39,162 bases of DNA from Gammaproteobacteria bacterium (GTDB taxonomy: Bacteria; Pseudomonadota; Gammaproteobacteria; Ga0077554; Ga007554): positions 1 through 39,162 of the forward strand of contig JAGVME010000137.1 in NCBI GenBank assembly GCA_020053945.1, written 5' to 3'. Below the pieces are notes generated by a model. The model was given only the letters and a program-made list of their open reading frames with translations. It was not told where the DNA came from and ran no database searches. The translations under genes and the position numbers were made by a program. Positions 29,102-39,162 of this stretch are shown piece by piece. The stretch's first letter is position 1, and each line of letters opens with the position of its first letter.

Positions 29102-30477
29102 TGATGACTTTATCAGAAGCCGCCCGTGCATTGAACGCCACCCTGTTGGGTAATGATGTGACGTTTCAGGCGGTGAGCACCGACACCCGCACCCTGCAAC
29201 CGGGTGATTTATATGTTGCCTTGACCGGTGACAATTTTGATGGCCACGCTTTTGTTGCTGACGCGATTGCAAAAGGCGCCAGTGCGATATTAATTAGCGC
29301 GGCTCTCGAAGCTGCTGCGGTTCCGGCATTGCGCGTTGTGGATACACGCCTGGCGTTGGGCCAGTTGTCTGCGGCCTGGCGGGCACGCTTTTCTATTCCT
29401 GTTATCGCAGTAACGGGTAGTAATGGCAAGACCACCACCAAAGAAATGCTGGCGGCGATTTTTGGGCAGCGTGGCAGTGTGTTGGCGACGCAAGGTAATC
29501 TGAATAATGAAATTGGCGTGCCGTTGACCTTGCTGCGCTTGCGTGCGGAACACCGCTACGCCGTCATTGAAATGGGCGCCAGTCATCCCGGTGAAATCGC
29601 CTACCTGAGTAGCCTTGCACGCCCCACCGTTGCATTAATTACCAATGCGGCCGTAGCGCATTTGGGTGGCTTTGGCAGTCTCGATGAAGTGGCGCGTACT
29701 AAAGGTGGAATTTATGAGGGCCTGGCAGATACTGGCGTGGGAGTAGTGAATGCGGATGACGCGTATGCCAGCCTGTGGCGCGGCATTGTCAGCGAACGCC
29801 GCTGCGTTACATTTGGTATGCGCACTGCCACGGATGTGCATACAGATAGGGATGAGATTAAGTGCCAAATGGATTCCCAGGCCGTGACTACAGTTTTCGA
29901 AATGCATGCCCCGGTTGGTGATGTGACGATAGCGTTGCCACTATTGGGTACGCACAATGTAATGAATGCCCTGGCAGCGAGCGCTGCGGCGTTGGCTGCA
30001 GGCGCGACGCTGGATGATATACATAATGGTTTGCAGGGCATGCACGCAGTCAAGGGGCGCTTGACGGTCAAGCAGGGAATTCATGGCGTGCGGGTTATTG
30101 ATGACACCTACAACGCTAATCCGCCGTCAGTGCGTGCAGCGATTGATGTTTTGGCCGCAGCCACCGGGCAAAAAATATTGGTGTTGGGCGATATGGGTGA
30201 ATTGGGGGATGACGCCCCGGCATTTCATGCGCAAGTGGGTGTGCAGGCGCAGGCGGCCGGGATCAACCAGCTTTATGCGATCGGGGATTTGAGTCTGCTG
30301 GCAGTACAGAGTTTCGGTAATGGAGGGCATCATTATGCTTCGCATGAAGGCATGTGTGCCGCATTGGCGTCGGCGTTGCCCGGATTAGGGTCAAGCACAA
30401 CAGTGTTGGTGAAAGGGTCACGCTTCATGCGCATGGAGCGTGTTGTTGAGGCCATTGTAAACACAGGGAAGGATTGA
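29101..30477 (+). CDS. murF: UDP-MurNAc-pentapeptide synthetase MurF
   Basis: [42 protein letters not shown]. Confidence 0.97.
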   Translation: MMTLSEAARALNATLLGNDVTFQAVSTDTRTLQPGDLYVALTGDNFDGHAFVADAIAKGASAILISAALEAAAVPALRVVDTRLALGQLSAAWRARFSIPVIAVTGSNGKTTTKEMLAAIFGQRGSVLATQGNLNNEIGVPLTLLRLRAEHRYAVIEMGASHPGEIAYLSSLARPTVALITNAAVAHLGGFGSLDEVARTKGGIYEGLADTGVGVVNADDAYASLWRGIVSERRCVTFGMRTATDVHTDRDEIKCQMDSQAVTTVFEMHAPVGDVTIALPLLGTHNVMNALAASAAALAAGATLDDIHNGLQGMHAVKGRLTVKQGIHGVRVIDDTYNANPPSVRAAIDVLAAATGQKILVLGDMGELGDDAPAFHAQVGVQAQAAGINQLYAIGDLSLLAVQSFGNGGHHYASHEGMCAALASALPGLGSSTTVLVKGSRFMRMERVVEAIVNTGKD

Positions 30478-30482
30478 TCGCT

Positions 30483-31565
30483 ATGCTCCTTGAGCTCGCA
30501 AAGTACCTTGCCCATTACTACAGCGGTTTCAACGTATTCCAATACTTGACCTTACGCGTGGTATTGGCGACCTTGACGGGATTGATCATCGCCTTGGTGA
30601 TTGGTCCGGCCATGATACGCAAGCTGACCCACTACAAAGTGGGCCAGAGCGTGCGTAGCGATGGGCCACAGACGCATCTTGGCAAGTCGGGCACGCCTAC
30701 CATGGGCGGTGTGTTGATATTGGTGGCCATTGCGGTAAGCACTTTGTTGTGGGCGGATATGGGTAACCGTTATGTATGGTTGGTGCTGGTGGTTACTTTA
30801 TTATTTGGGGTGATTGGCTGGGTAGATGATTACAAGAAATTGGTATTGCGCAACTCCAAAGGCTTATCGGCACGCGCCAAGTATTTCTGGCAATCCGTGG
30901 TAGGTTTGGGCGCGGCAATATTTCTTTATTCATTGGCGCATACCGCGGCGGAGACCAATCTGCTGATCCCGTTTTTAAAGAATTTTTCCATCGAACTAGG
31001 CGTGATGTTTGTGCTGCTTACTTATCTCGTGATTGTGGGTTCCAGTAATGCAGTGAATTTGACGGATGGCCTGGATGGATTGGCAATTATGCCCACGGTG
31101 CTGGTGGCAGGGGCGCTGGCCGTATTTGCTTATGTCGCAGGTAATGTGAAATTCGCCACGTATTTGAGTGTGCCGTATGTGATGGGAGTGGGTGAGGTTG
31201 CGGTATTTTGCGGCGCCATGGTGGGCGCGGGGCTGGGTTTCCTGTGGTTTAACACCTACCCTGCCCAGGTTTTCATGGGCGATGTGGGTGCGCTGGCGTT
31301 GGGCGCGGCGTTGGGTGTGGTAGCCGTTGTGGTGCGCCAAGAGCTGGTGTTTTTCATCATGGGAGGCGTTTTTGTCATGGAAGCGGTTTCGGTGATGTTG
31401 CAAGTGGCGTCTTTCAAGCTCACGGGACAACGGATTTTTCGCATGGCACCCCTCCATCACCACTTTGAGCTTAAAGGGTGGCCCGAGCCGCGCGTGATTG
31501 TGCGTTTTTGGATTATTACGGTGATTCTGGTGTTGATTGGCTTGGGTTCATTGAAGATACGCTAA
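30483..31565 (+). CDS. mraY: phospho-MurNAc-pentapeptide transferase MraY
   Basis: [32 protein letters not shown] and [28 protein letters not shown]. Confidence 0.98.
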   Translation: MLLELAKYLAHYYSGFNVFQYLTLRVVLATLTGLIIALVIGPAMIRKLTHYKVGQSVRSDGPQTHLGKSGTPTMGGVLILVAIAVSTLLWADMGNRYVWLVLVVTLLFGVIGWVDDYKKLVLRNSKGLSARAKYFWQSVVGLGAAIFLYSLAHTAAETNLLIPFLKNFSIELGVMFVLLTYLVIVGSSNAVNLTDGLDGLAIMPTVLVAGALAVFAYVAGNVKFATYLSVPYVMGVGEVAVFCGAMVGAGLGFLWFNTYPAQVFMGDVGALALGAALGVVAVVVRQELVFFIMGGVFVMEAVSVMLQVASFKLTGQRIFRMAPLHHHFELKGWPEPRVIVRFWIITVILVLIGLGSLKIR

Positions 31566-31578
31566 GGCATTGCACGCG

Positions 31579-32964
31579 ATGGGTAGCGCAAAACCGAATA
31601 CGTTGATTGTTGGCTTGGGTAAGACCGGGTTGTCATGCGCGCGTTTTTTGGCTGCCCAAGGCGTGCCACTGGCAGTGACTGATAGCCGCGCCCAGCCACC
31701 GGGGTTGGTTGAATTGCAGCAAAATCTGCCCGATATCGCGGTTTTTGTGGGGGGCTTTGATCCTGCCGCTTTTGCTGCGGCGCAACAATTGGTCGTCAGT
31801 CCGGGCGTATCATTGCGTGAACCATTGATCGCAGAGGCGATGCTGCGTGGTACGCCAGTGCTGGGTGATATTGAGTTATTTGCGCGTCACGCCAAAGCGC
31901 CCGTGGTGGCAATTACCGGCTCCAACGGTAAAAGTACGGTCACTACCTTGGTCGCTGAAATGGCGAAAAGCGCCGGGCGCAAGGTACGGGTAGGTGGCAA
32001 TTTGGGAACGCCCGCGCTGGATTTGCTGGATGATACCGAACCAAATTTGTACGTGTTAGAACTATCTAGCTTCCAATTGGAAGCCACGTCATCGTTGAAT
32101 GCGGCGGCAGCCGTGGTCTTGAACATCAGCGCCGACCATATGGACCGTTATCAGGATATACCTGAATACATTGCCGCAAAAGAGCGCGTTTATCACGGTA
32201 CGGGAGTCATGGTGTTGAATGCTGATGATGCGGCAGTCATGTCCATGGCGCAGCCGGATCGGAATACCGTAAGTTTTGGTTTGGGCTTGAATCCGAATGG
32301 ATTGGGCAGTGAATTAAAAATTAATGATTTTAGTGTGATCGGCCCTGCGGGGCAGGCATGGTTAGCGCACGGCGGGCAACCCTTGATGGCAATGTCAGAG
32401 GTGCGTATTAAAGGACTGCACAATATTGCAAATTCACTTGCGGCGCTTGCCTTGGGTAATGCCGTGGGTTTGCCCATGGATGCGATGTTGAATACTTTAC
32501 GTGATTTTCCTGGCTTGCCGCACCGCAGTCAATGGGTGGCTGAAAGGGGTGGCGTGGCTTGGTATAACGACTCAAAGGGAACCAATGTGGGCGCTACGCT
32601 GGCGGCCTTGCAAGGAATGCCCGGCAAGGTAGTGTTGATTGCCGGCGGACTGGGTAAGGACGCAGATTTTACACCCCTGCGCCAAGTGGCGCTGGAGAAG
32701 GCGCGCGCAATAGTCTTAATAGGCCGTGACGCACCATTAATCGAAGCTGCGCTAAATGGCGCAGTGCCTGTGGCGCATGCCGCCACCCTGCAAGATGCGG
32801 TAATGCAGGCGCAGGGTCTGGCTCGCCCGGGTGATGTGGTGCTGCTGTCCCCCGCGTGCGCCAGTTTTGATATGTTCAGTGGCTATGAGGAACGGGGCCA
32901 GGTATTTACCGACGCCGTATTGGGCTTGGCGACGGATGTATCGGGTACGGGGGATGCTCCATGA
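31579..32964 (+). CDS. murD: UDP-MurNAc-L-Ala-D-Glu ligase MurD
   Basis: VVAITGSNGKSTVTTLVAEM, VWYNDSKGTNVGAT-type AWYNDSKGTNVGATLAAL, LLSPACASFDMFSGYEERG. ATG at 31579; TTG at 31570 also possible. Confidence 0.97.
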   Translation: MGSAKPNTLIVGLGKTGLSCARFLAAQGVPLAVTDSRAQPPGLVELQQNLPDIAVFVGGFDPAAFAAAQQLVVSPGVSLREPLIAEAMLRGTPVLGDIELFARHAKAPVVAITGSNGKSTVTTLVAEMAKSAGRKVRVGGNLGTPALDLLDDTEPNLYVLELSSFQLEATSSLNAAAAVVLNISADHMDRYQDIPEYIAAKERVYHGTGVMVLNADDAAVMSMAQPDRNTVSFGLGLNPNGLGSELKINDFSVIGPAGQAWLAHGGQPLMAMSEVRIKGLHNIANSLAALALGNAVGLPMDAMLNTLRDFPGLPHRSQWVAERGGVAWYNDSKGTNVGATLAALQGMPGKVVLIAGGLGKDADFTPLRQVALEKARAIVLIGRDAPLIEAALNGAVPVAHAATLQDAVMQAQGLARPGDVVLLSPACASFDMFSGYEERGQVFTDAVLGLATDVSGTGDAP

Positions 32965-34262
32965 ATGCGCGGCCGAAGCTATGGGCGAAGTTATGGGGGA
33001 AAATGCACCGGAATCCGACCCATATGGGCGTGGTGATTATGCCACGCGCGCGTATGGATGTTGCCGCGGGCGGGCGTTCAAGCGCGTCAACTAAACAGCG
33101 GGCCTTGCCGTTCGGCGATCCCTGGTTATTTGGCGCGGCGTTGATCTTGTTATTGCTGGGGCTGGTGATGGTCAGTTCCGCCTCTACCAGTATTGCCGAA
33201 CGCCAGTTTGGCCACCCTTTTTATTATTTGATTCGTCAGGCAATGTTTGTGATGGTGGGCGTCATTGCCGCACTAATGGTGGCGCGGACCCGCCTCGTAT
33301 ACTGGGAAAAAAGCGGCGGCACGTTATTGCTTCTCGGCATGTTGCTGCTGGCGCTGGTGTTGTTGCCGGGAATCGCCCCACCAATTAATGGCAGCCAGCG
33401 CTGGATATCCTTGGGATTTTTTAACCTGCAGGCCTCTGAGCTCGTCAAATTGTTTATGGTGATTTACGTGGCGGGTTATTTAGTGCGGCATGGCGCGGAG
33501 GTGCGCGCTTCGGTGCTGGGTTTTGTTAAGCCCATGCTGTTATTGGCGCTGGTGGCTTTGCTGCTCTTGGCTGAGCCTGATTTTGGCGCGACGGTGGTGA
33601 TATCAGCGACGGTAATGGGCATGCTGTTTCTCGGTGGCGTGCGTTTGTGGACTTTTGCGGCATCGTTGGCACTGGCCGCTTCCGCGGGCGCGGCATTGAT
33701 TTTGTCATCACCGTATCGCCTGGAGCGTATGACGGGCTTCATGAATCCGTGGGCAGATCCTTTTGATACCGGTTTTCAATTGACCCAAGCATTGATTGCG
33801 TTTGGCCGGGGTGAATGGTGGGGTGTAGGTTTAGGCGCCAGTGTCCAGAAGTTATTTTATCTGCCGGAAGCGCATACCGATTTCTTGTTTGCGGTGTTGG
33901 CTGAAGAATTGGGATTGCTCGGCTCGTTGGTGGTGATCGCTTTATTTGGTTTGATTGTGGTGCGCGCCTATATGATTGGGCACGTGGCAGAACGGGGCGG
34001 GAATTTCTTTGCGGCGTATCTGGCATATGGTTTGGGCTTGTGGATTGGCCTGCAAGCATTGATTAACATCGGCGTGAATATGGGCATGTTGCCTACCAAG
34101 GGTCTGACGTTGCCATTGATGAGTTACGGAGGCAGCAGCATTGTGGTGATGTGTGTCGCAATTGCATTGCTGTTGCGCATTGCCCACGAGACGCATTTTA
34201 CAAATGCTGAGGCGCGCCTGTCGGCGACTGGGTTGCATGTTGCGCCGCCCGTGAGACCATAA
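32961..34262 (+). CDS. ftsW: peptidoglycan glycosyltransferase FtsW
   Basis: SEDS family: PPINGSQRWISLG, EPDFGATVVI, PTKGLTLPLMSYGGSSIVV. Confidence 0.97.
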   Translation: MNARPKLWAKLWGKMHRNPTHMGVVIMPRARMDVAAGGRSSASTKQRALPFGDPWLFGAALILLLLGLVMVSSASTSIAERQFGHPFYYLIRQAMFVMVGVIAALMVARTRLVYWEKSGGTLLLLGMLLLALVLLPGIAPPINGSQRWISLGFFNLQASELVKLFMVIYVAGYLVRHGAEVRASVLGFVKPMLLLALVALLLLAEPDFGATVVISATVMGMLFLGGVRLWTFAASLALAASAGAALILSSPYRLERMTGFMNPWADPFDTGFQLTQALIAFGRGEWWGVGLGASVQKLFYLPEAHTDFLFAVLAEELGLLGSLVVIALFGLIVVRAYMIGHVAERGGNFFAAYLAYGLGLWIGLQALINIGVNMGMLPTKGLTLPLMSYGGSSIVVMCVAIALLLRIAHETHFTNAEARLSATGLHVAPPVRP

Positions 34263-34273
34263 CAGGTGGGACC

Positions 34274-35395
34274 ATGAAAAATGCGGCCGCGAAATCCCAT
34301 AACGTGCAACGGGTGCTGATTATGGCGGGTGGCACGGGTGGACATGTGTTTCCGGCGTTGGCCGTTGCCGAAGCATTACGTGCGCAAGGTGTTGAAGTGA
34401 TCTGGATGGGCACCCGCAAGGGACTGGAAGCTGATGTCGTGCCACGTGCTGGTTTTGATATGGAATGGGTATCTATTAGTGGGTTGCGCGGCAAAGGATT
34501 GTCGAGCTGGGTGTTGGCGCCGTTTAAATTGGCATGGGCAATGGCGCAGTCGCTGGCAATTATTATGCGCCGCCGTCCGATGATGGTGTTGGGCGTGGGC
34601 GGTTTTGTTACTGGCCCAGGTGGTTTTGTCACGTGGTTGTTGCACAAGCCGTTAGTGATCCATGAACAAAATGCTGTGGCAGGTATGACTAATCGCTGGC
34701 TATCCCGTTGCGCCACTAAAGTGCTGGAAGCATTTCCCGGAACTTTTGCCGCGCGGGTCAATGCTGTCGCGACAGGTAACCCGGTGCGTACAGAAATTGT
34801 GGCGGTGCCATCCCCGGAACAACGCATGGCAGGGCGCACTGGCAAGTTGAATATATTGGTGGTGGGCGGGAGCCTGGGCGCGCAGGTATTTAATCAGGTG
34901 GTACCTGAAACGATTAAGCAGATGGCGCCGCACTGCCAGCCTGAAATATGGCATCAAGCCGGGAAGCGTCATATTGATGCGGCGCGTGCCGCTTATCGGC
35001 AGGCGGGTATTGCGGTGGCGCGTGTAGAGCCGTTTATTGGGGATATGGCCGCCGCCTACACCTGGGCAGACCTGGTGTTGTGTCGTGCAGGCGCATTAAC
35101 CATATCCGAATTGGCTGCGGCAGGTGTGGCGTCGATTTTGGTGCCTTACCCCTATGCGGTGGATGATCATCAGACGCATAACGCCGCCTATTTGGTGCAG
35201 GCTGGCGCCGCATTACTCATACCACAGCCCCAGCTTAATACGCAGGCATTGGGCGCGGCGCTGAATGATTATTGCCAGGCCCCGGATCAAGGGCGTGCGC
35301 GCTTACTGAAAATGGCGATGGCGGCGCGGCAATTGGCAAAGCCTGGTGCGACCCATGAAGTGGCGCAATGGTGTTTAGAGGTGGCGCGTACATGA
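34274..35395 (+). CDS. murG: MurG glycosyltransferase
   Basis: [50 protein letters not shown]. Confidence 0.97.
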   Translation: MKNAAAKSHNVQRVLIMAGGTGGHVFPALAVAEALRAQGVEVIWMGTRKGLEADVVPRAGFDMEWVSISGLRGKGLSSWVLAPFKLAWAMAQSLAIIMRRRPMMVLGVGGFVTGPGGFVTWLLHKPLVIHEQNAVAGMTNRWLSRCATKVLEAFPGTFAARVNAVATGNPVRTEIVAVPSPEQRMAGRTGKLNILVVGGSLGAQVFNQVVPETIKQMAPHCQPEIWHQAGKRHIDAARAAYRQAGIAVARVEPFIGDMAAAYTWADLVLCRAGALTISELAAAGVASILVPYPYAVDDHQTHNAAYLVQAGAALLIPQPQLNTQALGAALNDYCQAPDQGRARLLKMAMAARQLAKPGATHEVAQWCLEVART

Positions 35396-36849
35396 GGCGT
35401 ATTAAACATATTCATTTTGTAGGCATTGGCGGCGCGGGCATGAGCGGCATCGCCGAGGTGCTGCTTAACCTGAATTATCAGGTATCCGGATCGGATATGC
35501 ATGAAAGTGCGGTAACGCGCCGCCTCAGTAATTTAGGCATAAATGTAAGCTTCGGCCATAGCGCCGCCGCGGTGAATAATTGTGATGTGATCGTGACCTC
35601 TACCGCGGTGCGTGAAGATAACCCTGAAGTATTGGAGGCGCACCGTTTGCGCATCCCCATTGTGCCGCGCGCTGAAATGTTGGCGGAGCTGATGCGTTTT
35701 CGTCAAGGCATTGCTGTTGCGGGCACGCATGGCAAGACCACCACCACCAGCCTGGTAGCCAGTTTGTTGGCGGAAGGTGGCCTTGATCCCACCTTTGTGA
35801 TTGGTGGGCGCCTTAACAGTATTGGCGGCAATGCGCGCCTGGGCACCGGGCAATATCTGGTGGCGGAGGCGGATGAAAGTGATGCCTCGTTTCTCTATTT
35901 GCAACCGATGATCTCCATTGTCACCAATATTGACGCTGATCACATGGAAACCTATGGTGGAGATTTTGGTCGTTTACGCCAGACGTTCGTGGAATTTTTG
36001 CATCACTTGCCGTTTTACGGGCTCGCTGTATTGTGTGTGGATGATCCGGTAGTGCGGCAGATTCTGCCGCAGGTCACACGGCCGGTGGTGACGTATGGCA
36101 TCGCCAACAATAACAGTGAAGGCGATATCATTGCCAGTGACATACGGCAAACGGAGGCGCGCACTTCGTTTACGGTGTCACGTCCCGATAAGCCTAATTG
36201 GTTGCATGTCACTTCTAATCTGGCAGGGCGGCATAATGTGTTGAACGCCCTGGCGGCCATTAGCGTGGCGCATGAAGTGGGTGTATCAGATGATGCGATT
36301 TTGCGGGGGCTGGCTAACTTTCAGGGGGTCGGCCGACGCTTCCAGAGTTATGGTGAGCTTGCCACGCCTGCCGGTTCCGTGTTGATGATTGATGATTATG
36401 GCCACCATCCCCGTGAAGTTGCCGCAACGTTGCAGGCGATTCGTGCGGGCTGGCCGAAGCGTCGGCTGGTGCTGGCCTTTCAGCCGCATCGTTATACGCG
36501 CACGCGTGATTTGTTTGAGGACTTCACCAAGGTATTGTCCGAAGTGGATGTGCTGGTGCTGATTGAGGTTTACGCCGCCGGTGAAGCGCCGATCGCGGGT
36601 GCTGATGGCCGTACGCTGTGCCGCGCGATCCGTGCGCGTGGACATGCGGATCCGGTATTTATAGAGCGCGCGTCCGATCTGGCGCAGACGCTCGCCAGCG
36701 TATTGCGTGATGGCGATGTTTTGCTGACTTTGGGCGCCGGTGATATTGGCGCGACGGCAGCCAAGTTGCCGCAGCAGTTGCGATGCGCAGGGACGCACGA
36801 GTGCAGTGAAAGGCAGGACGCCGTAAACGGTCAAGGAGGCAGCGTGTGA
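35392..36849 (+). CDS. murC: UDP-MurNAc-L-Ala ligase MurC
   Basis: [39 protein letters not shown] overlap with murG. Confidence 0.97.
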   Translation: MRRIKHIHFVGIGGAGMSGIAEVLLNLNYQVSGSDMHESAVTRRLSNLGINVSFGHSAAAVNNCDVIVTSTAVREDNPEVLEAHRLRIPIVPRAEMLAELMRFRQGIAVAGTHGKTTTTSLVASLLAEGGLDPTFVIGGRLNSIGGNARLGTGQYLVAEADESDASFLYLQPMISIVTNIDADHMETYGGDFGRLRQTFVEFLHHLPFYGLAVLCVDDPVVRQILPQVTRPVVTYGIANNNSEGDIIASDIRQTEARTSFTVSRPDKPNWLHVTSNLAGRHNVLNALAAISVAHEVGVSDDAILRGLANFQGVGRRFQSYGELATPAGSVLMIDDYGHHPREVAATLQAIRAGWPKRRLVLAFQPHRYTRTRDLFEDFTKVLSEVDVLVLIEVYAAGEAPIAGADGRTLCRAIRARGHADPVFIERASDLAQTLASVLRDGDVLLTLGAGDIGATAAKLPQQLRCAGTHECSERQDAVNGQGGSV

Positions 36850-37769
36850 TGCCCATGCAGAAACAACCAGCATTGCGTGGCGTCCTGCTTCACAACGAAC
36901 CTATGGCGCGCCATACCACCTGGCGCGTCGGGGGTCCGGCGCGGCAATTTTATCAACCACTGGATGCGGATGATCTGGCCATGTTTTTGCGGCAGTTGCC
37001 TGAGGCGGAACCGCTGTTTTGGGTGGGTCTAGGCAGTAATTTATTGGTGCGTGATGGTGGCATTCATGGCACGGTGATTATGACATCCGGCACATTGAAT
37101 GGCCTGGCTGTAGGGCAGGATGCCGTCACGGTGCGTGCCGAGGCGGGTGTGCCCTGTGCGAAAGTAGCACGCTTCAGCGCACGCCATGACCTGACGGGCA
37201 TTGAATTTTTTGCCGGAATCCCCGGCACCGTGGGTGGCGCGTTGGCGATGAATGCCGGAGCCTTTGGCGGTGAAACCTGGCCAGTGGTACGCGCGGTGGA
37301 AACGCTGGACCGTAACGGTGTGAGCCATATGCGCGCGCCCAGTGATTATCAGGTCAGCTATCGGCATGTGGTGGGTCCGGCAAATGAATGGTTCATTGCC
37401 GCGCACTTTAACTTACAAAAAGGCGACGGCGCCGCCAGCATGGCGCAAATCAAGGATTTGTTGGAAAAACGTAATCGTACCCAGCCCACCAATCAACCCA
37501 GTTGTGGTTCGGTATTCCGTAATCCGCCGGGCGACCATGCCGCACGCCTGATCGAGGCCAGTGGCTTGAAGGGTGTTTGTATCGGTGGCGCTTGCGTATC
37601 TGCCAAACACGCCAATTTTATTGTTAACACGGGCACGGCAACCGCCGCTGATATTGAGATGCTGATAGCGCGGGTAGCTGAAACGGTGGAACGGGAGCAC
37701 GGAATTAAACTGGTCCGCGAAGCCCACATTATTGGCGAGCTTCAAGACGCGAAGGTGAAACATGGCTAA
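36849..37769 (+). CDS. murB: UDP-N-acetylenolpyruvoylglucosamine reductase MurB
   Basis: HTTWRVGGPARQF, GLGSNLLVRDGG, GIPGTVGGALAMNAGAFGGE, GSVFRNPPGDHAARLIE. Confidence 0.97.
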   Translation: MPMQKQPALRGVLLHNEPMARHTTWRVGGPARQFYQPLDADDLAMFLRQLPEAEPLFWVGLGSNLLVRDGGIHGTVIMTSGTLNGLAVGQDAVTVRAEAGVPCAKVARFSARHDLTGIEFFAGIPGTVGGALAMNAGAFGGETWPVVRAVETLDRNGVSHMRAPSDYQVSYRHVVGPANEWFIAAHFNLQKGDGAASMAQIKDLLEKRNRTQPTNQPSCGSVFRNPPGDHAARLIEASGLKGVCIGGACVSAKHANFIVNTGTATAADIEMLIARVAETVEREHGIKLVREAHIIGELQDAKVKHG

Positions 37770-38829
37770 CAACAACTCAAGACACGCAAACCATCACGCA
37801 TATCATCCAAGCGATTTCGGCAAGGTTGCAGTGCTGTTTGGCGGTTGGTCGGGTGAACGCGAAGTGTCACTCAAAAGCGGTAATGCGGTGGTGCAGGGAT
37901 TGCAGCGGCGCGGCGTCGATGTACATGGCATTGACGCAGATAAAAATGTATTGGAAAAATTGGCCGCAGGAAAATTTGACCGCGTTTTTATCGCATTGCA
38001 TGGACGTGGTGGCGAAGATGGCGTCATGCAAGGCGCGTTGGAAACGTTGGGTCTTCCCTATACCGGGAGCAAGGTGCTGGGCTCGGCGCTGGGCATGGAT
38101 AAATTGCGCGCCAAGCGTTTGTGGGTCAATGTAGGCTTGCCCACGCCCACATTCCGGGTAATGGATGAGGGCACGGATTTACCCGGGTTGGTTCGGGAGC
38201 TTGGGTTGCCATTAATCATTAAACCGGTGCATGAAGGCTCAAGTCTAGGTGTGGCCAAAGTGACGCACATTGATGAGCTTGCCGCTGCATGGCAAGCCGC
38301 GCGCGCGCTGGACAGCACCGTGTTGGCCGAGCGCTGCATCAAGGGAGGGGAATACACTGCCACCATTCTTGGTGACGAAGTGTTGCCGTTGATACGCATA
38401 GATACGCCCCATGCTTTTTATGATTACCACGCCAAATACTTGGCCAACGATACACGTTACGTATGTCCGTGCGGCCTTGATGCCTTGAGTGAACAGACCA
38501 TGCAGACCCTGGCGATGCAGGCGTTCCAGGCGCTGGATTGCAGCGGCTGGGGACGTGTGGATTTTATGCGTGATGAACAAGGTCACCCGTGGTTGATTGA
38601 AGTGAATACCGTGCCGGGCATGACTGACCACAGTCTGGCGCCGATGGCTGCCCGTGAGGCGGGGATCGGGTTTGATGAATTGGTATGGAAAATTTTAGAG
38701 ACCACTTTAACCGCTACTGGCATCCCCAGCCCCTCGCTTCTCTCTCCTGCGACGTGCACGGATGCACTAGTGTCGCCAGAGGCAGGATGCCGGGAGCGAC
38801 CGGCAGTTGTGCCTCCAAGTACGTCGTAA
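37762..38829 (+). CDS. ddl: D-alanine--D-alanine ligase with atypical C-terminal tail
   Basis: VAVLFGGWSGEREVSLKSG, HGRGGEDGVMQGALE, EVNTVPGMTDHSLAPMAAREAG. The expected end (..LVWKILETTL) is followed by about 39 extra residues. Confidence 0.95.
   Translation: MANNNSRHANHHAYHPSDFGKVAVLFGGWSGEREVSLKSGNAVVQGLQRRGVDVHGIDADKNVLEKLAAGKFDRVFIALHGRGGEDGVMQGALETLGLPYTGSKVLGSALGMDKLRAKRLWVNVGLPTPTFRVMDEGTDLPGLVRELGLPLIIKPVHEGSSLGVAKVTHIDELAAAWQAARALDSTVLAERCIKGGEYTATILGDEVLPLIRIDTPHAFYDYHAKYLANDTRYVCPCGLDALSEQTMQTLAMQAFQALDCSGWGRVDFMRDEQGHPWLIEVNTVPGMTDHSLAPMAAREAGIGFDELVWKILETTLTATGIPSPSLLSPATCTDALVSPEAGCRERPAVVPPSTS
38748..38828. repeat. multi-hairpin structured element (GGA-loop hairpins) overlapping the ddl 3' end
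   Basis: Outer pairing 38748-38757 with 38819-38828 (two G-U pairs). Inner hairpins GTGCA-CGGA-TGCAC (38754-38767), GGCA-GGA-TGCC (38781-38791) and GGCA-GTTG-TGCC (38802-38813). Confidence 0.6.
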
Positions 38830-38833
38830 CATT

Positions 38834-39162
38834 ATGCTTGACGCACTGTTTAAGAAGGCAAATAAAACCAACCGTCGTCTTGAGCCGCCACAAGAGGCGG
38901 GTAGCATAAGGCGTTTGCGTTGGCGCATGCCCGTGGCCATTGTGGCCGCAAGTATGTTAGCCGCGTTGGTGGCATGGGGTGGCATGGAGCTGGAAGACCC
39001 ACACACATTGCCCATTACCAATGTTGAGATCCAGGGTGAGTTTCATTATCTGGATAAACAGCAAATCCAGCAGGCGCTGAACGGACGGTTAGGGGCTGGC
39101 CACTCCTGCGCATCCCTGTGCGGCGGTTTTTTTAATGTGGATGTTGATGTGGTGCGCGACAG
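38834..39162 (+). CDS. ftsQ: cell division protein FtsQ (truncated by window end)
   Basis: MLDALFKKANKTNRRLEPPQEAGSIRRLRWRMPVAIVAASMLAALVAW... then the POTRA-like ITNVEIQGEFHYLDKQQIQQAL; follows ddl. Confidence 0.88.
   Translation, partial: MLDALFKKANKTNRRLEPPQEAGSIRRLRWRMPVAIVAASMLAALVAWGGMELEDPHTLPITNVEIQGEFHYLDKQQIQQALNGRLGAGHSCASLCGGFFNVDVDVVRD

Noticed and set aside
36286-36873. 195 aa minus-strand ORF across murC
   Set aside because: Antisense shadow ORF; murC motifs on the plus strand explain the region.
1-39162. CRISPR array, tRNA, rRNA, intact transposase or integrase genes
   Set aside because: No regularly spaced direct repeats, cloverleaf-type sequences, rRNA or transposase/integrase motifs were recognised in the window.

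Overview
The window is mostly a gammaproteobacterial-type chromosome, with an accessory segment at the left edge. (1) 1-3919: an accessory region. It holds three tightly packed co-directional genes (an open-ended TIGR04255-like protein, an HTH protein and an uncharacterised protein with an ATHDCD motif), then two gene remnants (a UvrD/RelE-type helicase N-terminus and a RhuM-like fragment), then an intact AlbA_2/HATPase-type protein. (2) 3940-19068: housekeeping genes: an MFS transporter, msrA, slyX-tex, a DUF455 ferritin-like gene, an aldose-epimerase-like gene, metH, pncC/cinA-C, psd, rpoZ-spoT and ridA. Three intergenic inverted-repeat elements from at least two families lie among them. (3) 19065-23089: a minus-strand envelope cluster: a lipoprotein alpha/beta hydrolase, a DUF4105/Lnb-domain protein and tandem DUF3015 paralogues. 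(4) 23319-23663: rnpB (RNase P RNA), followed by the dcw division/cell-wall cluster with its promoter and MraZ boxes: mraZ-rsmH-ftsL-ftsI-murE-murF-mraY-murD-ftsW-murG-murC-murB-ddl-ftsQ (ftsQ truncated by the window edge). The best candidates for something undescribed are the three-gene cassette at 1-2252, the about 80-bp multi-hairpin GGA-loop element that forms the ddl C-terminal tail and the ftsQ leader, and the 143-bp MITE-like repeat flanking rpoZ. No tools were run; family assignments come from recognising motifs and protein sequences.
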